From Amycolatopsis antarctica (GTDB lineage: Bacteria; Actinomycetota; Actinomycetes; Mycobacteriales; Pseudonocardiaceae), in contig NZ_NKYE01000007.1 in NCBI RefSeq assembly GCF_002262875.1, positions 248,001 through 312,000 of the forward strand: DNA of 64,000 bases, in the 5' to 3' direction. A program made the position numbers and the translations under genes. Shown piece after piece: positions 51,820 to 60,334 of the stretch (positions within the stretch are counted from its first letter, which is position 1; every line of letters begins with the position of its first letter). The notes under the pieces are model-generated. The model was not told where the DNA came from. It saw nothing but the letters and a program-made list of their open reading frames with translations, and searched no databases.

Positions 51820-53667
51820 TCAGCTTCCCAGCCCGGCCATCACCAAGTGCAGTTCTCCGTCACCGTCCGCGTCCAGCCGGACGGGCACGCCCCAGTCCTG
51901 CCGGGTCACCCGGCAGACGGGGTGCTCGGCGGCGGAGTCGCAGCTCGCCGCCTGGGCCACCACCTGCAGCACGCCACTGGTGGGCCCGCTGCGCGCGAGC
52001 CGGAGCGTGCGGCGCAGGTCGGTGCCGACGCCCGCGCCCTCGGCGAGCAGTTCCGGCGGCGAGGCGCTGACCTCCAGGCGGGTGGACGGGCCGTAGCGGT
52101 CGTCGAGCTTCTCGCCGGGCGGCGGGGTGAAGACGACGGAGAACTCCAGCTCCCCCGGCGTCAGCACGGACGGTGGCCTGAGGACGGCGTGTGCCTGCCC
52201 GTCGACGCTGGACGTCCCGTCCGCGTCGAGCGGGACGAGCCGGTGCGCCGCGGACTCGACGACCAGCACCTCGTCCCCGCGCACCAGCAGCCCGGACGGC
52301 TCGGCCAGCCCCTCGGCGAGGGTGGACACCTCGCCGGTCGCCGGGTCGTAGCGGCGGACGGCGCCGTTGTACGTGTCGGCGATCGCGATCGCCCCGCCGG
52401 GCAGCACCGCCACCCCGAGCGGGTGTTGCAGCAGCGCCTCGGCGGCGGGTCCGTCGCGGTGGCCGAAGGAGAACAGGCCGGTGCCGACCGCGGTGCCGAC
52501 GGTGTGCCCGCCGTGGCCGTCCCGGTCGACGGTGCGCAGCGCGGAGGTCTCGGCGTCGGCGATCCACAACCGGTCGCCGTCGGCGGCGAACCCGGAGGTC
52601 TGCGCGAAGAAGGCCTCGTCCGCCGGGCCGTCGCGCAGTCCCTCGACGGTGGTGCCGGCGAAGCGGCGGACCGTCGCCGCGACCGGGTCGAACGCGCCGA
52701 GCGTGTGGTTGCCCGCCATGGCGATCAGCACGGTGCCGTCCCACCACACGAGGTCCCACGGGCTGGTCAGGTCGACCTCGCGGGCCGGCCCCGCGTCGGC
52801 GCCCCCGCGCCACTGCCTGCCGGTGCCCGCGACGGTGCTCACCGCGCCGGTGTCCAGGTTCAGCCCGCGCAGCAGGTGACCGGCGGTGTCGGCCACCACC
52901 ACGTGGTAACCGGCCTGTGCGGCGATTTCCGTTGGCAGCACGGCGATCCCGGACGGTTCGGTGAAGCTCGCCGTCTCGCCGGGGCCGTCGGCCGCGCCAC
53001 GCTCGCCGCTGCCGAACCGGCGCAGCACCGTCTCGGCGTCGGCGGCCAGCTCGACGACGCCGTGGTGCGCGGTGTCGGCGACGAGCAGGTTGCCGTTGCC
53101 GAGTTCGACGGCCTTGGCGGGGAAGCGCAGCGTGGTCCTCCGCTGCTCACCGGCGACGTACGGGCTGCCGCCCCGGCGCAGCGTGCCCTTGTCCTGGTGG
53201 ACTCCGACCAGTTCGGTCAGCACCCGGCGCAGCGCCTCGGCGTGCCCCTCGCCCGCGGCCACGTGCACCACGTACCCCTCGGGGTCGATCAGCACCAGGG
53301 TCGGCCACGCCTTCACCGCGTACTGGCTCCAGGTGGTCAGGTCCGGGTCGTTGAGCACCGGGTGGTGCACGCCGTAGCGCTCGACGGCCGCCTCGATCGC
53401 CGCGCCCTCGCCCTCGTGCAGGAACTTCGGTGAGTGGACGCCGATGGTCACCAGCACGTCGGCGAACTCCTCCTCCAGCGGGCGCAGCTCGTCCAGCACG
53501 TGCAGGCAGTTGATACAGCCGGAGGTCCAGAAGTCGAGCAGCACGATGCGGCCGCGCAGCTCGTCCAGCCGGATCGCGCGGCCGCCGGTGTTCAGCCAGC
53601 GGTCGCCTGCCAGTTCGGGGGCCCGGACCCTGGCCCGGCGCGGTGTGGAAGTCACATCGGGAGTCAA
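51820..53667 (-). CDS. Thioredoxin-like protein with NHL-repeat beta-propeller
   Basis: A 615-residue protein with an N-terminal TlpA/thioredoxin domain (active site C51-I-N-C54 in FWTSGCINCLHV). NHL-type repeats run from about 170 to 480 (for example GNGNLLVADTAHHGVVEL and PGGAIAIADTYNGAVRRYDP), followed by a C-terminal beta domain. The architecture resembles NHLRC2-type proteins. No signal peptide is seen. The start TTG at 53667 overlaps the lipoprotein stop as TTGA; GTG at 53655 is an alternative. Redox partner unknown. Confidence 0.88.
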   Translation of the reverse strand: MTPDVTSTPRRARVRAPELAGDRWLNTGGRAIRLDELRGRIVLLDFWTSGCINCLHVLDELRPLEEEFADVLVTIGVHSPKFLHEGEGAAIEAAVERYGVHHPVLNDPDLTTWSQYAVKAWPTLVLIDPEGYVVHVAAGEGHAEALRRVLTELVGVHQDKGTLRRGGSPYVAGEQRRTTLRFPAKAVELGNGNLLVADTAHHGVVELAADAETVLRRFGSGERGAADGPGETASFTEPSGIAVLPTEIAAQAGYHVVVADTAGHLLRGLNLDTGAVSTVAGTGRQWRGGADAGPAREVDLTSPWDLVWWDGTVLIAMAGNHTLGAFDPVAATVRRFAGTTVEGLRDGPADEAFFAQTSGFAADGDRLWIADAETSALRTVDRDGHGGHTVGTAVGTGLFSFGHRDGPAAEALLQHPLGVAVLPGGAIAIADTYNGAVRRYDPATGEVSTLAEGLAEPSGLLVRGDEVLVVESAAHRLVPLDADGTSSVDGQAHAVLRPPSVLTPGELEFSVVFTPPPGEKLDDRYGPSTRLEVSASPPELLAEGAGVGTDLRRTLRLARSGPTSGVLQVVAQAASCDSAAEHPVCRVTRQDWGVPVRLDADGDGELHLVMAGLGS

Positions 53668-53825
53668 CCAGCCTGCCCGCCGGGATTGTTCCCGCCGCGG
53701 CCGGTCACGGGTACCGGGGCAGGCGCCACGGTGGGGCTCGCGGGCGGGTCGTCCGGGGTGCAGCCGAGCACGGCGAGCAGTGGGACCGTACAGGAAACCA
53801 GGCTCAGCAAGGGTTTTCGGGCCAC
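53664..53825 (-). CDS. Small lipoprotein (53 aa), overlapping the NHL-thioredoxin gene
   Basis: A previously easy-to-miss gene. GTG at 53825 opens a 53-residue frame with a signal sequence (ARKPLLSLVSCTVP), lipobox LAVLGC with the acylated cysteine at residue 22, and then a Pro-rich, Gly-ending mature part. The mature peptide starts CTPDDPPASPTV, with an acidic +4/+5 pair. Its stop overlaps the next start as TTGA, suggesting coupling. Support comes from the perfect lipobox and overlap; the ribosome-binding site is weak. Confidence 0.65.
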   Translation of the reverse strand: MARKPLLSLVSCTVPLLAVLGCTPDDPPASPTVAPAPVPVTGRGGNNPGGQAG

Positions 53826-53939
53826 GGGGTACCGCGCTTTGGCGAGAGGGACCTGCCGCCGGTGGGCGGCAACCGCATGATCGCCGGGCGACTGCCCGCC
53901 GTTACCGCGCGCCTGCCCGTGGTCACCGGGACCGGAGCG

Positions 53940-54878
53940 TCACGCCTTCTCCAGTTCCGCCTTGACGCGGCGCAGGGTCGCCTTGATGTTGCGCTGGTTG
54001 GCGCCGGCTCGATCCACCACGCCGGTCGTCTTCGTGCTCACCGGCTTGTACTCCTCCGGCCGCCGATCCCAGACGCTCTCGGTGACGCGCACCCCGCGGC
54101 CGGACGGTTCGATCCGGTAGTTCCACCGCGACACCGGGATGTCGCCGTCGTGCACGTCGAAGGTGAACAGCGTGCCCGGCACCGATTCCCGCACCGTCGA
54201 GACCGTCTCCCAGGACAGTTCCCTGGACGCGTTGCGGCCGCGGAAACGGGAACCGAGGACCGTCGCCGAACCTCCGTCCAGCCACGCACCGGACTGCCAT
54301 TCCTCCGCGCAGGCGGAAATCCGGTCCAGGTCGGTGATCAACGCGAACGCCGCGTCCGCGGTGGCGTCCACCTCGACGCTCGCGCTGGCCGCCGCCGTCT
54401 CGGCCTCCGCGCGGGCCTTGAGGTTGCGCAGGGTGACGGCGATGCACAGCTCGTTCGCGGCGGCACGGTGCCAGACGCCGGAGGCCAGCCCGCCGACGAA
54501 GCGGAGCCACCCCGGACGACGTTCCCAGGTGCGCTCGGTGACGCGGCAGCCCTCCGGGAGGGGTTCGAGAACGTACTCCCAACGGGCGACCGGCGTGCTG
54601 CCGACGGCGGTGACGTCGAAGACGAACCGCTGCCCCGGCACCAGCTCGGCGACCGTGGACGTGGTGTTCCAGGTGCGGACACCGCGCTGGTTGCGTCCCC
54701 TGAACCGGGCACCCGGCTCGACGGCGGTCGCACCGTCGAGCCAGCGGAAACCGGTGAAGTCCTTGGACACCTCGGCCAGCACGTCCAGATCGGTGATCAG
54801 TGCGAAGACCCGTTCGGGCGGGGCGTACACCTCGATCCGGCCCTCCGCATCCGGCTTGCCGATCCTCGCCTCGGACAT
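53940..54878 (-). CDS. Protein with two tandem SRPBCC/polyketide-cyclase-like domains
   Basis: A 312-residue protein made of an internal duplication. Domain 1 (about 12-150) and domain 2 (about 163-300) align well: RFRGRNQRGVRTWNTTSTV versus RFRGRNASRELSWETVSTV, and VPGQRFVFDV versus VPGTLFTFDV. SRPBCC domains bind hydrophobic ligands in a helix-grip pocket. Single-domain actinobacterial relatives are common. The duplication gives either two pockets or a built-in dimer. Ligand unknown. Confidence 0.87.
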   Translation of the reverse strand: MSEARIGKPDAEGRIEVYAPPERVFALITDLDVLAEVSKDFTGFRWLDGATAVEPGARFRGRNQRGVRTWNTTSTVAELVPGQRFVFDVTAVGSTPVARWEYVLEPLPEGCRVTERTWERRPGWLRFVGGLASGVWHRAAANELCIAVTLRNLKARAEAETAAASASVEVDATADAAFALITDLDRISACAEEWQSGAWLDGGSATVLGSRFRGRNASRELSWETVSTVRESVPGTLFTFDVHDGDIPVSRWNYRIEPSGRGVRVTESVWDRRPEEYKPVSTKTTGVVDRAGANQRNIKATLRRVKAELEKA

Positions 54879-54935
54879 GACCGCCTCACTTCCCGCAGGT
54901 GCTTCCGGTGCCCACGGCAGTTCCTGCGCGGCAAC

Positions 54936-54962
54936 GTCTCCACGACGCCGTGGAGGGGAGAC
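54936..54962. terminator. Hairpin after the beta-helix membrane protein
   Basis: GTCTCC and GGAGAC enclose an inner CTCCACG/CGTGGAG stem (54936-54962), 24 bp beyond the stop of the beta-helix protein on the minus strand. Confidence 0.55.
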
Positions 54963-54986
54963 ATCGTCTCACTCCCGGTCGCCAGG

Positions 54987-57311
54987 TCAGCCGTTGCGGC
55001 GCAGGGTTCTGGTCACGCCGGCGGCGACGGTGGTGGCGAGGATCCAGCCCATCGAGGTGAAGCCCGCCGAGACGGCCTTGTCGGCACCCGCCATGTGCCA
55101 GCGTCCCTTGTTGCCGAAGTCGACGATCGGCACCAGCAGGTCGAGGGTGTAGAACACCGGGTCCCATTCCAGCCCGGTGTCGTCGGAGTTGACGGCGCAG
55201 CGGGTGTCGTTGATACGCAACAGTTCCGGGTCGTCGGTGCAGGTGTCCGGCCGCAGCCCGAACCACAGACTGCCGAGCACGAGCAGCATCAGCAGCCACG
55301 CCACCGCACGCATCGGCCGGTAGCCGTAGCCGACCATCAGCCGCTGCGCCCAGCTCCACACTCGCAGCCCGAACCGGCGCACCAGGCCGTAACCGCGGGC
55401 CAGGGTCTCGTACCGGAACTGCTGCTTGCGCATCAGGACGGTGTCGGCGTGCTCCTCGTTGCCGCTGGCCCGCAGCATGGTGGCGAGCTGGTCGTACGGG
55501 CCGGGACGGTAACCGTCCATCGCGTCGTGCAGCAGGCCGATCCGGTTCTCGACGGCCTCGTCGTCCTCCATCGCGATCGGCGTGCTCATCGCGTCGTAGC
55601 GGAAGTCCTCCAGCTCGATCTTGCCCGCCGCCCGCCAGAACGCCGGGTTGTCGTCGAGGGTGCCGCAACGGGCGCGGCGCAGGATGACCCGGCCCGCGGG
55701 CGGGGTGCTCGGCGTCAGCAGGAACTCGTCCGCGGCGACGTCGCCGACGTCGAGGGCGACGTCGTGGGCGGCGGACGTGCCGAGCACCGCGCCGGTCAGG
55801 TTGACCCGGCGGGCGACCTGGGCCCCGTCCATGTTCACGCCGCCGTCCGCGCGGAACTCCCGTACCCCCGCGGACTGGACGCGATTGGCGGTGAGCACGA
55901 TGTCGCGGCCGACCTTCGCGGTGCGCAGGTCGACGGAGAAGCTGCTGGTGTCGGTGACGTTCGGGTGGCTGACCTGCGTGCCGTACAGGTCGACGCTGCC
56001 GCCGACCTCGATGCCCTGCAACCGCATCGTCCCGGATACGGCGGCGTCGACCATGTGCAGGTTGCCGGAGACGCGGGTGCGGCGGGCGGAGAACACGTCC
56101 CGGTCGCGGTGCAGCAGGTGCGCCCTTGACGCGAGCACGTTGCCGCGGATCTGCACGTCCGCCAGGCGCAACTGGCCCTGCGCGTAGAGCCGGGTGGCCT
56201 GGAGGTCGCCGTCGATCTGGCTGCCGTCCAGGTGGATAGCGCGGTCGTAGTGCGGCTTGCCGTCCCGGCGCTGCACGGTCACCTGGGCCTTCGCCAGCCG
56301 CAGCGAACCGCCGATGGCGGCGTTGACCATGCGCAGGGTGCCGACGCTGCGCAGCTCGTCCAGGTCGACGTTGCCGTCCACCCGCAGCCGGTCGGCGACC
56401 AGCGCGGGATGCGGATCGACGTAGGGGTCGCCGGTGTCCCAGGAGTCGATGGCGAGCGGCCCGTTCTGGTCCACCTCCAGCCGTGCCTCGCGGAGGACGA
56501 TGTCGCTGTCGATGCGGGCGCTCGGCAGGTACAGCACGCCCTTCGCGGTGAACACGCGGCGCTCGTCGTTCTTGCCGTACTTGTCCTTCTCGCACAGCAG
56601 GCTGCCGCCGATGTGCAGGCCGTTGCCGTTGAGCGCGAGCCCTTCCGGGTTGCGCAGGCTGGCGCCGGAGAAGTTGACGTTACCGCCGACCTTCATACCG
56701 GGGATCCGTACCTCGCCACCCGCCTGGAGCCGGTACGCGAGCAGGGCTCCGGTGATCACCAGCCGGTCGGCCTGGATCGCCTTTCCCCTGGGATAGTTGA
56801 TTCTCGTGCGGGTCAGCACCACGGAGCCCTCGATGACGGCGTCGGTCAGGTTCACCGCCGCGTCCGGTACCCCGCGATCGACGACGCCGGCGCGGCGGAC
56901 CGTGGTCTCGTGGTCCGGCTTGTCGCCGGGCTCCACGTCGACGGTGCAGCGGATGATCCGGACGTCGTTGCGGCTGCGCAGGTTGCGCGCCTTGAGCCCG
57001 GGCAGCCAGCAGGACCGGAACACCAGGCCCAGCAGGGTCGCCTCGCGGACGTCCGGCGGGTACTCGAAGCGGCACCGTTCGAACTTGAACAGGTAGCCGA
57101 GTTCGGCGGCGCGCACGTCGAAGCGTCCGGTGATGTAGCGATCCTCGACCTGCACGATGGGCGCGTTGGACGTCTGCTTGCGCCAGCGTTTCCAGCCGGG
57201 CCCCTCCGCGTCGCCGAGGGAGCGCAGCAGTTCGGCGGCACTGAGTTCGTAGGCGCGGTCCGGGATGCCCGCGAAGGGATTCAGGCGCGCGCGATCCCCC
57301 TCGTCCGCCAT
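54987..57311 (-). CDS. Large membrane protein with right-handed beta-helix-like repeats
   Basis: A 774-residue protein. Residues about 50-570 consist of irregular repeats of about 20-23 residues in which a short strand carries alternating aliphatic residues and a Gly-Asn/Gly-Ser turn (VGGNVNFSGASLRN, VDGNVDLDELRS, IGGSLRLAKAQ, VSGNLHMVDAAV, VGGSVDLYGTQV). This is typical of a solenoid like bactofilin or pentapeptide folds. A helical region then leads to two C-terminal transmembrane segments (AVAWLLMLLVLGSLWFG and GWILATTVAAGVTRT). Actinobacterial relatives are sometimes labelled membrane-associated oxidoreductase, but I see no cofactor motif. ATG has GAGGGGAAG upstream. Confidence 0.75.
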   Translation of the reverse strand: MADEGDRARLNPFAGIPDRAYELSAAELLRSLGDAEGPGWKRWRKQTSNAPIVQVEDRYITGRFDVRAAELGYLFKFERCRFEYPPDVREATLLGLVFRSCWLPGLKARNLRSRNDVRIIRCTVDVEPGDKPDHETTVRRAGVVDRGVPDAAVNLTDAVIEGSVVLTRTRINYPRGKAIQADRLVITGALLAYRLQAGGEVRIPGMKVGGNVNFSGASLRNPEGLALNGNGLHIGGSLLCEKDKYGKNDERRVFTAKGVLYLPSARIDSDIVLREARLEVDQNGPLAIDSWDTGDPYVDPHPALVADRLRVDGNVDLDELRSVGTLRMVNAAIGGSLRLAKAQVTVQRRDGKPHYDRAIHLDGSQIDGDLQATRLYAQGQLRLADVQIRGNVLASRAHLLHRDRDVFSARRTRVSGNLHMVDAAVSGTMRLQGIEVGGSVDLYGTQVSHPNVTDTSSFSVDLRTAKVGRDIVLTANRVQSAGVREFRADGGVNMDGAQVARRVNLTGAVLGTSAAHDVALDVGDVAADEFLLTPSTPPAGRVILRRARCGTLDDNPAFWRAAGKIELEDFRYDAMSTPIAMEDDEAVENRIGLLHDAMDGYRPGPYDQLATMLRASGNEEHADTVLMRKQQFRYETLARGYGLVRRFGLRVWSWAQRLMVGYGYRPMRAVAWLLMLLVLGSLWFGLRPDTCTDDPELLRINDTRCAVNSDDTGLEWDPVFYTLDLLVPIVDFGNKGRWHMAGADKAVSAGFTSMGWILATTVAAGVTRTLRRNG

Positions 57312-57452
57312 GATCTTCCCCCTCGCGTCGCTGTCACCCCGTGACCGGCCATGCCCGGCATCCCCCGTCGGGGTTACCAGCGAAGCCGATCATGGACACT
57401 GCGCGCAAGCGGCCTAATGGCGTACACCCGGTGCCGATCTAGCTACCCACAC

Positions 57453-57549
57453 CGCAATTCGTCGACATATTGCGGTGCGGGCGAGCGCAATATGTCGACG
57501 TATTGCGAAGCATCGTGCACAAGGTATCGCAATATGTCGACGAATTGCG
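57453..57549. repeat. Palindromic GTCGAC repeat, locus 3 (three copies)
   Basis: Units lie at 57453-57474, 57486-57507 and 57528-57549, with the same 33- and 42-bp spacing as locus 2 and nearly the same 20-bp linker (AAGCATCGTGCACAAGGTAT). Relative to locus 2, unit 1 has A to T at position 7 and unit 3 has T to A at position 16. These two positions are complementary, so units 1 and 3 remain exact reverse complements. The last unit ends one base from the stop codon of the amino-acid ABC ATPase gene. Confidence 0.92.
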
Positions 57550-57550
57550 G

Positions 57551-58309
57551 TCAGTCGTCGACGTGGGCGGGGTTGAGGACGCGGGAGAGGAACGTCTGGG
57601 TGCGCTCCTCGCGTGGGTCGCCGATCACCTGAGCGGGTGGCCCCTGCTCGACGACGACGCCCTGGTCCATGAACAGCACCACGTCGGCCACCTCACGGGC
57701 GAACTGCATCTCGTGGGTGACCACCAGCATCGTCATGCCCTCCCTGGCGAGGTTGCGCATGACCTTGAGGACGTCGCCGACCAGCTCCGGGTCGAGCGCC
57801 GAGGTCGGTTCGTCGAAGAGCATCACCTCGGGCTCCATCGACAGCGCCCGCGCGATCGCGACGCGCTGCTGCTGCCCGCCGGAGAGCTGCGCCGGCAGCG
57901 AGCGGGCCTTCTCCGCGAGGCCGACCTTCTCCAGGTTGAGCCGGGCGATCCGCTCCGCCTCGGCCTTGTCCCGGCCGAGCACCTTGCGCTGCGCGATCGT
58001 CAGGTTGTCCAGCACGGTCAGGTGCGCGAACAGGTTGAACGACTGAAACACCATGCCGATCCCGGTGCGCGCCTTGTCCAGATCGCAGTCCGGGTCGGTC
58101 AGCTCGTACCCGTTGACGACGACCTTGCCGCCGTTCGGTTCCTCCAGCAGGTTCACGCAGCGCAGCAGCGTCGACTTGCCGGAACCGGACGGGCCGATGA
58201 TGCAGATGACCTGCCCGCGGCTGACGGTCATGTCGATGCCCTTGAGCACCTCGAGGTGGCCGAACGCCTTCTCCAGCCCGGTGACCTCGACGATCGTGTC
58301 CGTACTCAT
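57551..58309 (-). CDS. Polar amino acid ABC transporter, ATP-binding protein (GlnQ/GluA-like)
   Basis: A 252-residue importer ATPase with Walker [10 protein letters not shown], signature [15 protein letters not shown], Walker [15 protein letters not shown] and the His switch VVTHEM. The segment [18 protein letters not shown] is typical of glutamine/glutamate transporters. ATG 58309 is preceded by GAGGTGATCGC. It is the last gene of a substrate-binding-protein, permease, ATPase operon. Its stop is one base from the repeat element at locus 3. Confidence 0.94.
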   Translation of the reverse strand: MSTDTIVEVTGLEKAFGHLEVLKGIDMTVSRGQVICIIGPSGSGKSTLLRCVNLLEEPNGGKVVVNGYELTDPDCDLDKARTGIGMVFQSFNLFAHLTVLDNLTIAQRKVLGRDKAEAERIARLNLEKVGLAEKARSLPAQLSGGQQQRVAIARALSMEPEVMLFDEPTSALDPELVGDVLKVMRNLAREGMTMLVVTHEMQFAREVADVVLFMDQGVVVEQGPPAQVIGDPREERTQTFLSRVLNPAHVDD

Positions 58310-58382
58310 GCGATCACCTCGCAGACGCGTGACCCTGTCGATTCCTGGCACATGGTCTTGTCCGATTCGCTGGCGAGCTCGT

Positions 58383-59192
58383 TCACGCGTCGACCTCCAG
58401 GCCACGGTCCTTCTGTTTGCCGGTGCGGCGCTCCAGGTACCGGGAGAGGTAGCCGAGCGGGATCGTGATGATCAGGTAGCACAGGCCTGCCAGCAGCAGC
58501 GGGGTGAGCGAGGCGGTGGCGTTCAGCCCCTCGCGGCCGAACTTGGTCAGTTCGTACTCGTCCCGGGCGAGGCCGAGCAGGTAGATCAGCGAGGAGTCCT
58601 TGGTGAGCAGGATGATCTCGTTGGTCAGCGGCGGAAGGACGATGCGGAACGCCTGCGGGATGACGATGCTGACGGTGGCCCGCATCTGCGACATGCCCAG
58701 CGAACGAGCCGCCTCCACCTGGCCCTTCGGCACGGCCTGGATCCCGGCGCGGATCGTCTCGGCGATGTAGGCCGAGCCCACCAGGCCGAGGGAGATGGCG
58801 ACGGTGGAGTAGATGTCGAACTTGAGCTCGAACGCGATGGGAATACCGAAGCCGAGGGTGATGAACACCAGCAGGGCCGGGATCCCGCGGAAGAATTCGA
58901 TGTAGACGGTGGCGATCCACCGGTACGGCGCCACCGAGGACAGCTTCATCAGCGCGAGCACCAGGCCCAGCGCGAGTCCGAGGGAGAACCCGAGGACCGT
59001 GTAGATGAGCGTGTTCACCAGCGCGGTGGTGATGATGCCGGGCACCTGGGTGCTCGCGGCGTCCAGATTGAAGAACGCCCGCTGGATCTGTCCCCAGTTG
59101 GCGGAGAACGCGATTGCGACGACGGCGACGATCAGCACGCCGTACTGGATGTATCGGAAGACCTGGGCGCGTTTGCGCCGCGACATTGCCAT
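58383..59192 (-). CDS. Polar amino acid ABC transporter, permease
   Basis: A 269-residue HisM/GlnP-type permease. Helices include [11 protein letters not shown] and [22 protein letters not shown]. The coupling motif is [30 protein letters not shown] short N-terminal extension and the basic C-terminus are cytosolic. It is the only permease gene in the operon, so it presumably works as a homodimer. ATG 59192 lies eight bases after GGAG. Confidence 0.94.
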   Translation of the reverse strand: MAMSRRKRAQVFRYIQYGVLIVAVVAIAFSANWGQIQRAFFNLDAASTQVPGIITTALVNTLIYTVLGFSLGLALGLVLALMKLSSVAPYRWIATVYIEFFRGIPALLVFITLGFGIPIAFELKFDIYSTVAISLGLVGSAYIAETIRAGIQAVPKGQVEAARSLGMSQMRATVSIVIPQAFRIVLPPLTNEIILLTKDSSLIYLLGLARDEYELTKFGREGLNATASLTPLLLAGLCYLIITIPLGYLSRYLERRTGKQKDRGLEVDA

Positions 59193-59269
59193 GGGGGAAC
59201 TCCTCGCGAAGTGGCTCTACGGCAAGCGGAGACGGCCGCCGGGGCAGCCGTCTCCGCTCACGGGAGGTC

Positions 59270-60094
59270 TTACTTGCTCGCCGGCTTCCGGCCGAACCAC
59301 TTCTCGTAGAGCTTGTCGTAGGTGCCGTCGCTCTTGGCCTTGGCCACCGCCTCGTTGACCTTGCCCAGCAGCGCGCCGTTGCCCTTCTTCACCGCGATGC
59401 CGTATTCATCGCCGGTGTCGAACTCCGCGGTCACCTCGGTGTCCGGGTTCGCCTTCAGGAACTCGAAGTGCACGGCGTTGTCGTTGATGCCGGCGTCGAC
59501 CTGCCCGGTCTTGACCGCGGTCTGCTCCAGCGCGAGGTCCTCGAACTGGATGACCTCGTAGCCGTACTGCGCCTTGTTCGTCTCGGCGTACTCCTCGCCG
59601 GTGGTGCCCTGCTGGACGCCGAGCTTCTTGCCGCGCAGCTTCTCCAGGTCGGTGATCCCGGAGCCCTTCTTCACCAGCAGCGCCTGGTCGGCGTCGAAGT
59701 AGCCGTCGGAGAAGTCCATCACGGCCTGGCGCTCCGGGTTGATCGTCATCGCGGCGGCGGCGACGTCGCAGCTACCCGCGTTGAACGACTCGCCCGTCTG
59801 GATCCCCTCGAACGGAGTGTCGAAGATGACCTGCTCCTCGGCGCCGACCAGCGGAAGCACCAGGTCGACCAGTTCGACGTCGAAGCCGACCGTCTTGTCG
59901 CCCTCGGTGAACTGGAACGGCGCGTACGGCAGGTGCGTGCAGGTGGTGAGCTTGCCCTCCTCGACCAGCTTGATCTCGCCACCCGCCTGGCTGTCGCCGC
60001 CCGCGCTGATGTCTTCCGCACAGCCCGTCGCGGTGACGACCAGGGCCAACGCGGGCAGCAGTGCGAGCGCTTTGTGTGTGTGTCGACGCGCCAC
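59270..60094 (-). CDS. Polar amino acid ABC transporter, substrate-binding lipoprotein
   Basis: A 274-residue family-3 binding protein. The signal (ALALLPALALVVTATGC) ends in a lipobox cysteine. The mature domain shows CTHLPYAPFQFTEGDKTVGFDVELVDLV, PERQAVMDFSDGYFDADQALLVKKGSG and a C-terminal KLYEKWFG, as in glutamine/glutamate or related amino-acid receptors. GTG 60094 is favoured by AGGAG at about seven bases; an ATG at 60121 is possible. It is the first gene of the transporter operon and is divergent from the ATP-grasp operon. Confidence 0.93.
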   Translation of the reverse strand: MARRHTHKALALLPALALVVTATGCAEDISAGGDSQAGGEIKLVEEGKLTTCTHLPYAPFQFTEGDKTVGFDVELVDLVLPLVGAEEQVIFDTPFEGIQTGESFNAGSCDVAAAAMTINPERQAVMDFSDGYFDADQALLVKKGSGITDLEKLRGKKLGVQQGTTGEEYAETNKAQYGYEVIQFEDLALEQTAVKTGQVDAGINDNAVHFEFLKANPDTEVTAEFDTGDEYGIAVKKGNGALLGKVNEAVAKAKSDGTYDKLYEKWFGRKPASK

Positions 60095-60334
60095 TGTGTC
60101 ACTCCTAGTAGGTGGAACCATTCGAGTTCCCGCATCCTGCCACTCTTCGGAAGCATGTGACAGCGCCTCAGCGTTACGGCCGCGTCTCATTGACGTGATC
60201 CGACCGGCCCAGTAGCAGGCGACCGCACCTCCGCCGCGGTGACGCAACGGAGCCGGTCCCGCCGTCACGTCTCTCACCGTCGGTGACACGGCTCGGTTCG
60301 GTGTTGCGCGGCAAACCTGGCAAGGTGAGCGACG

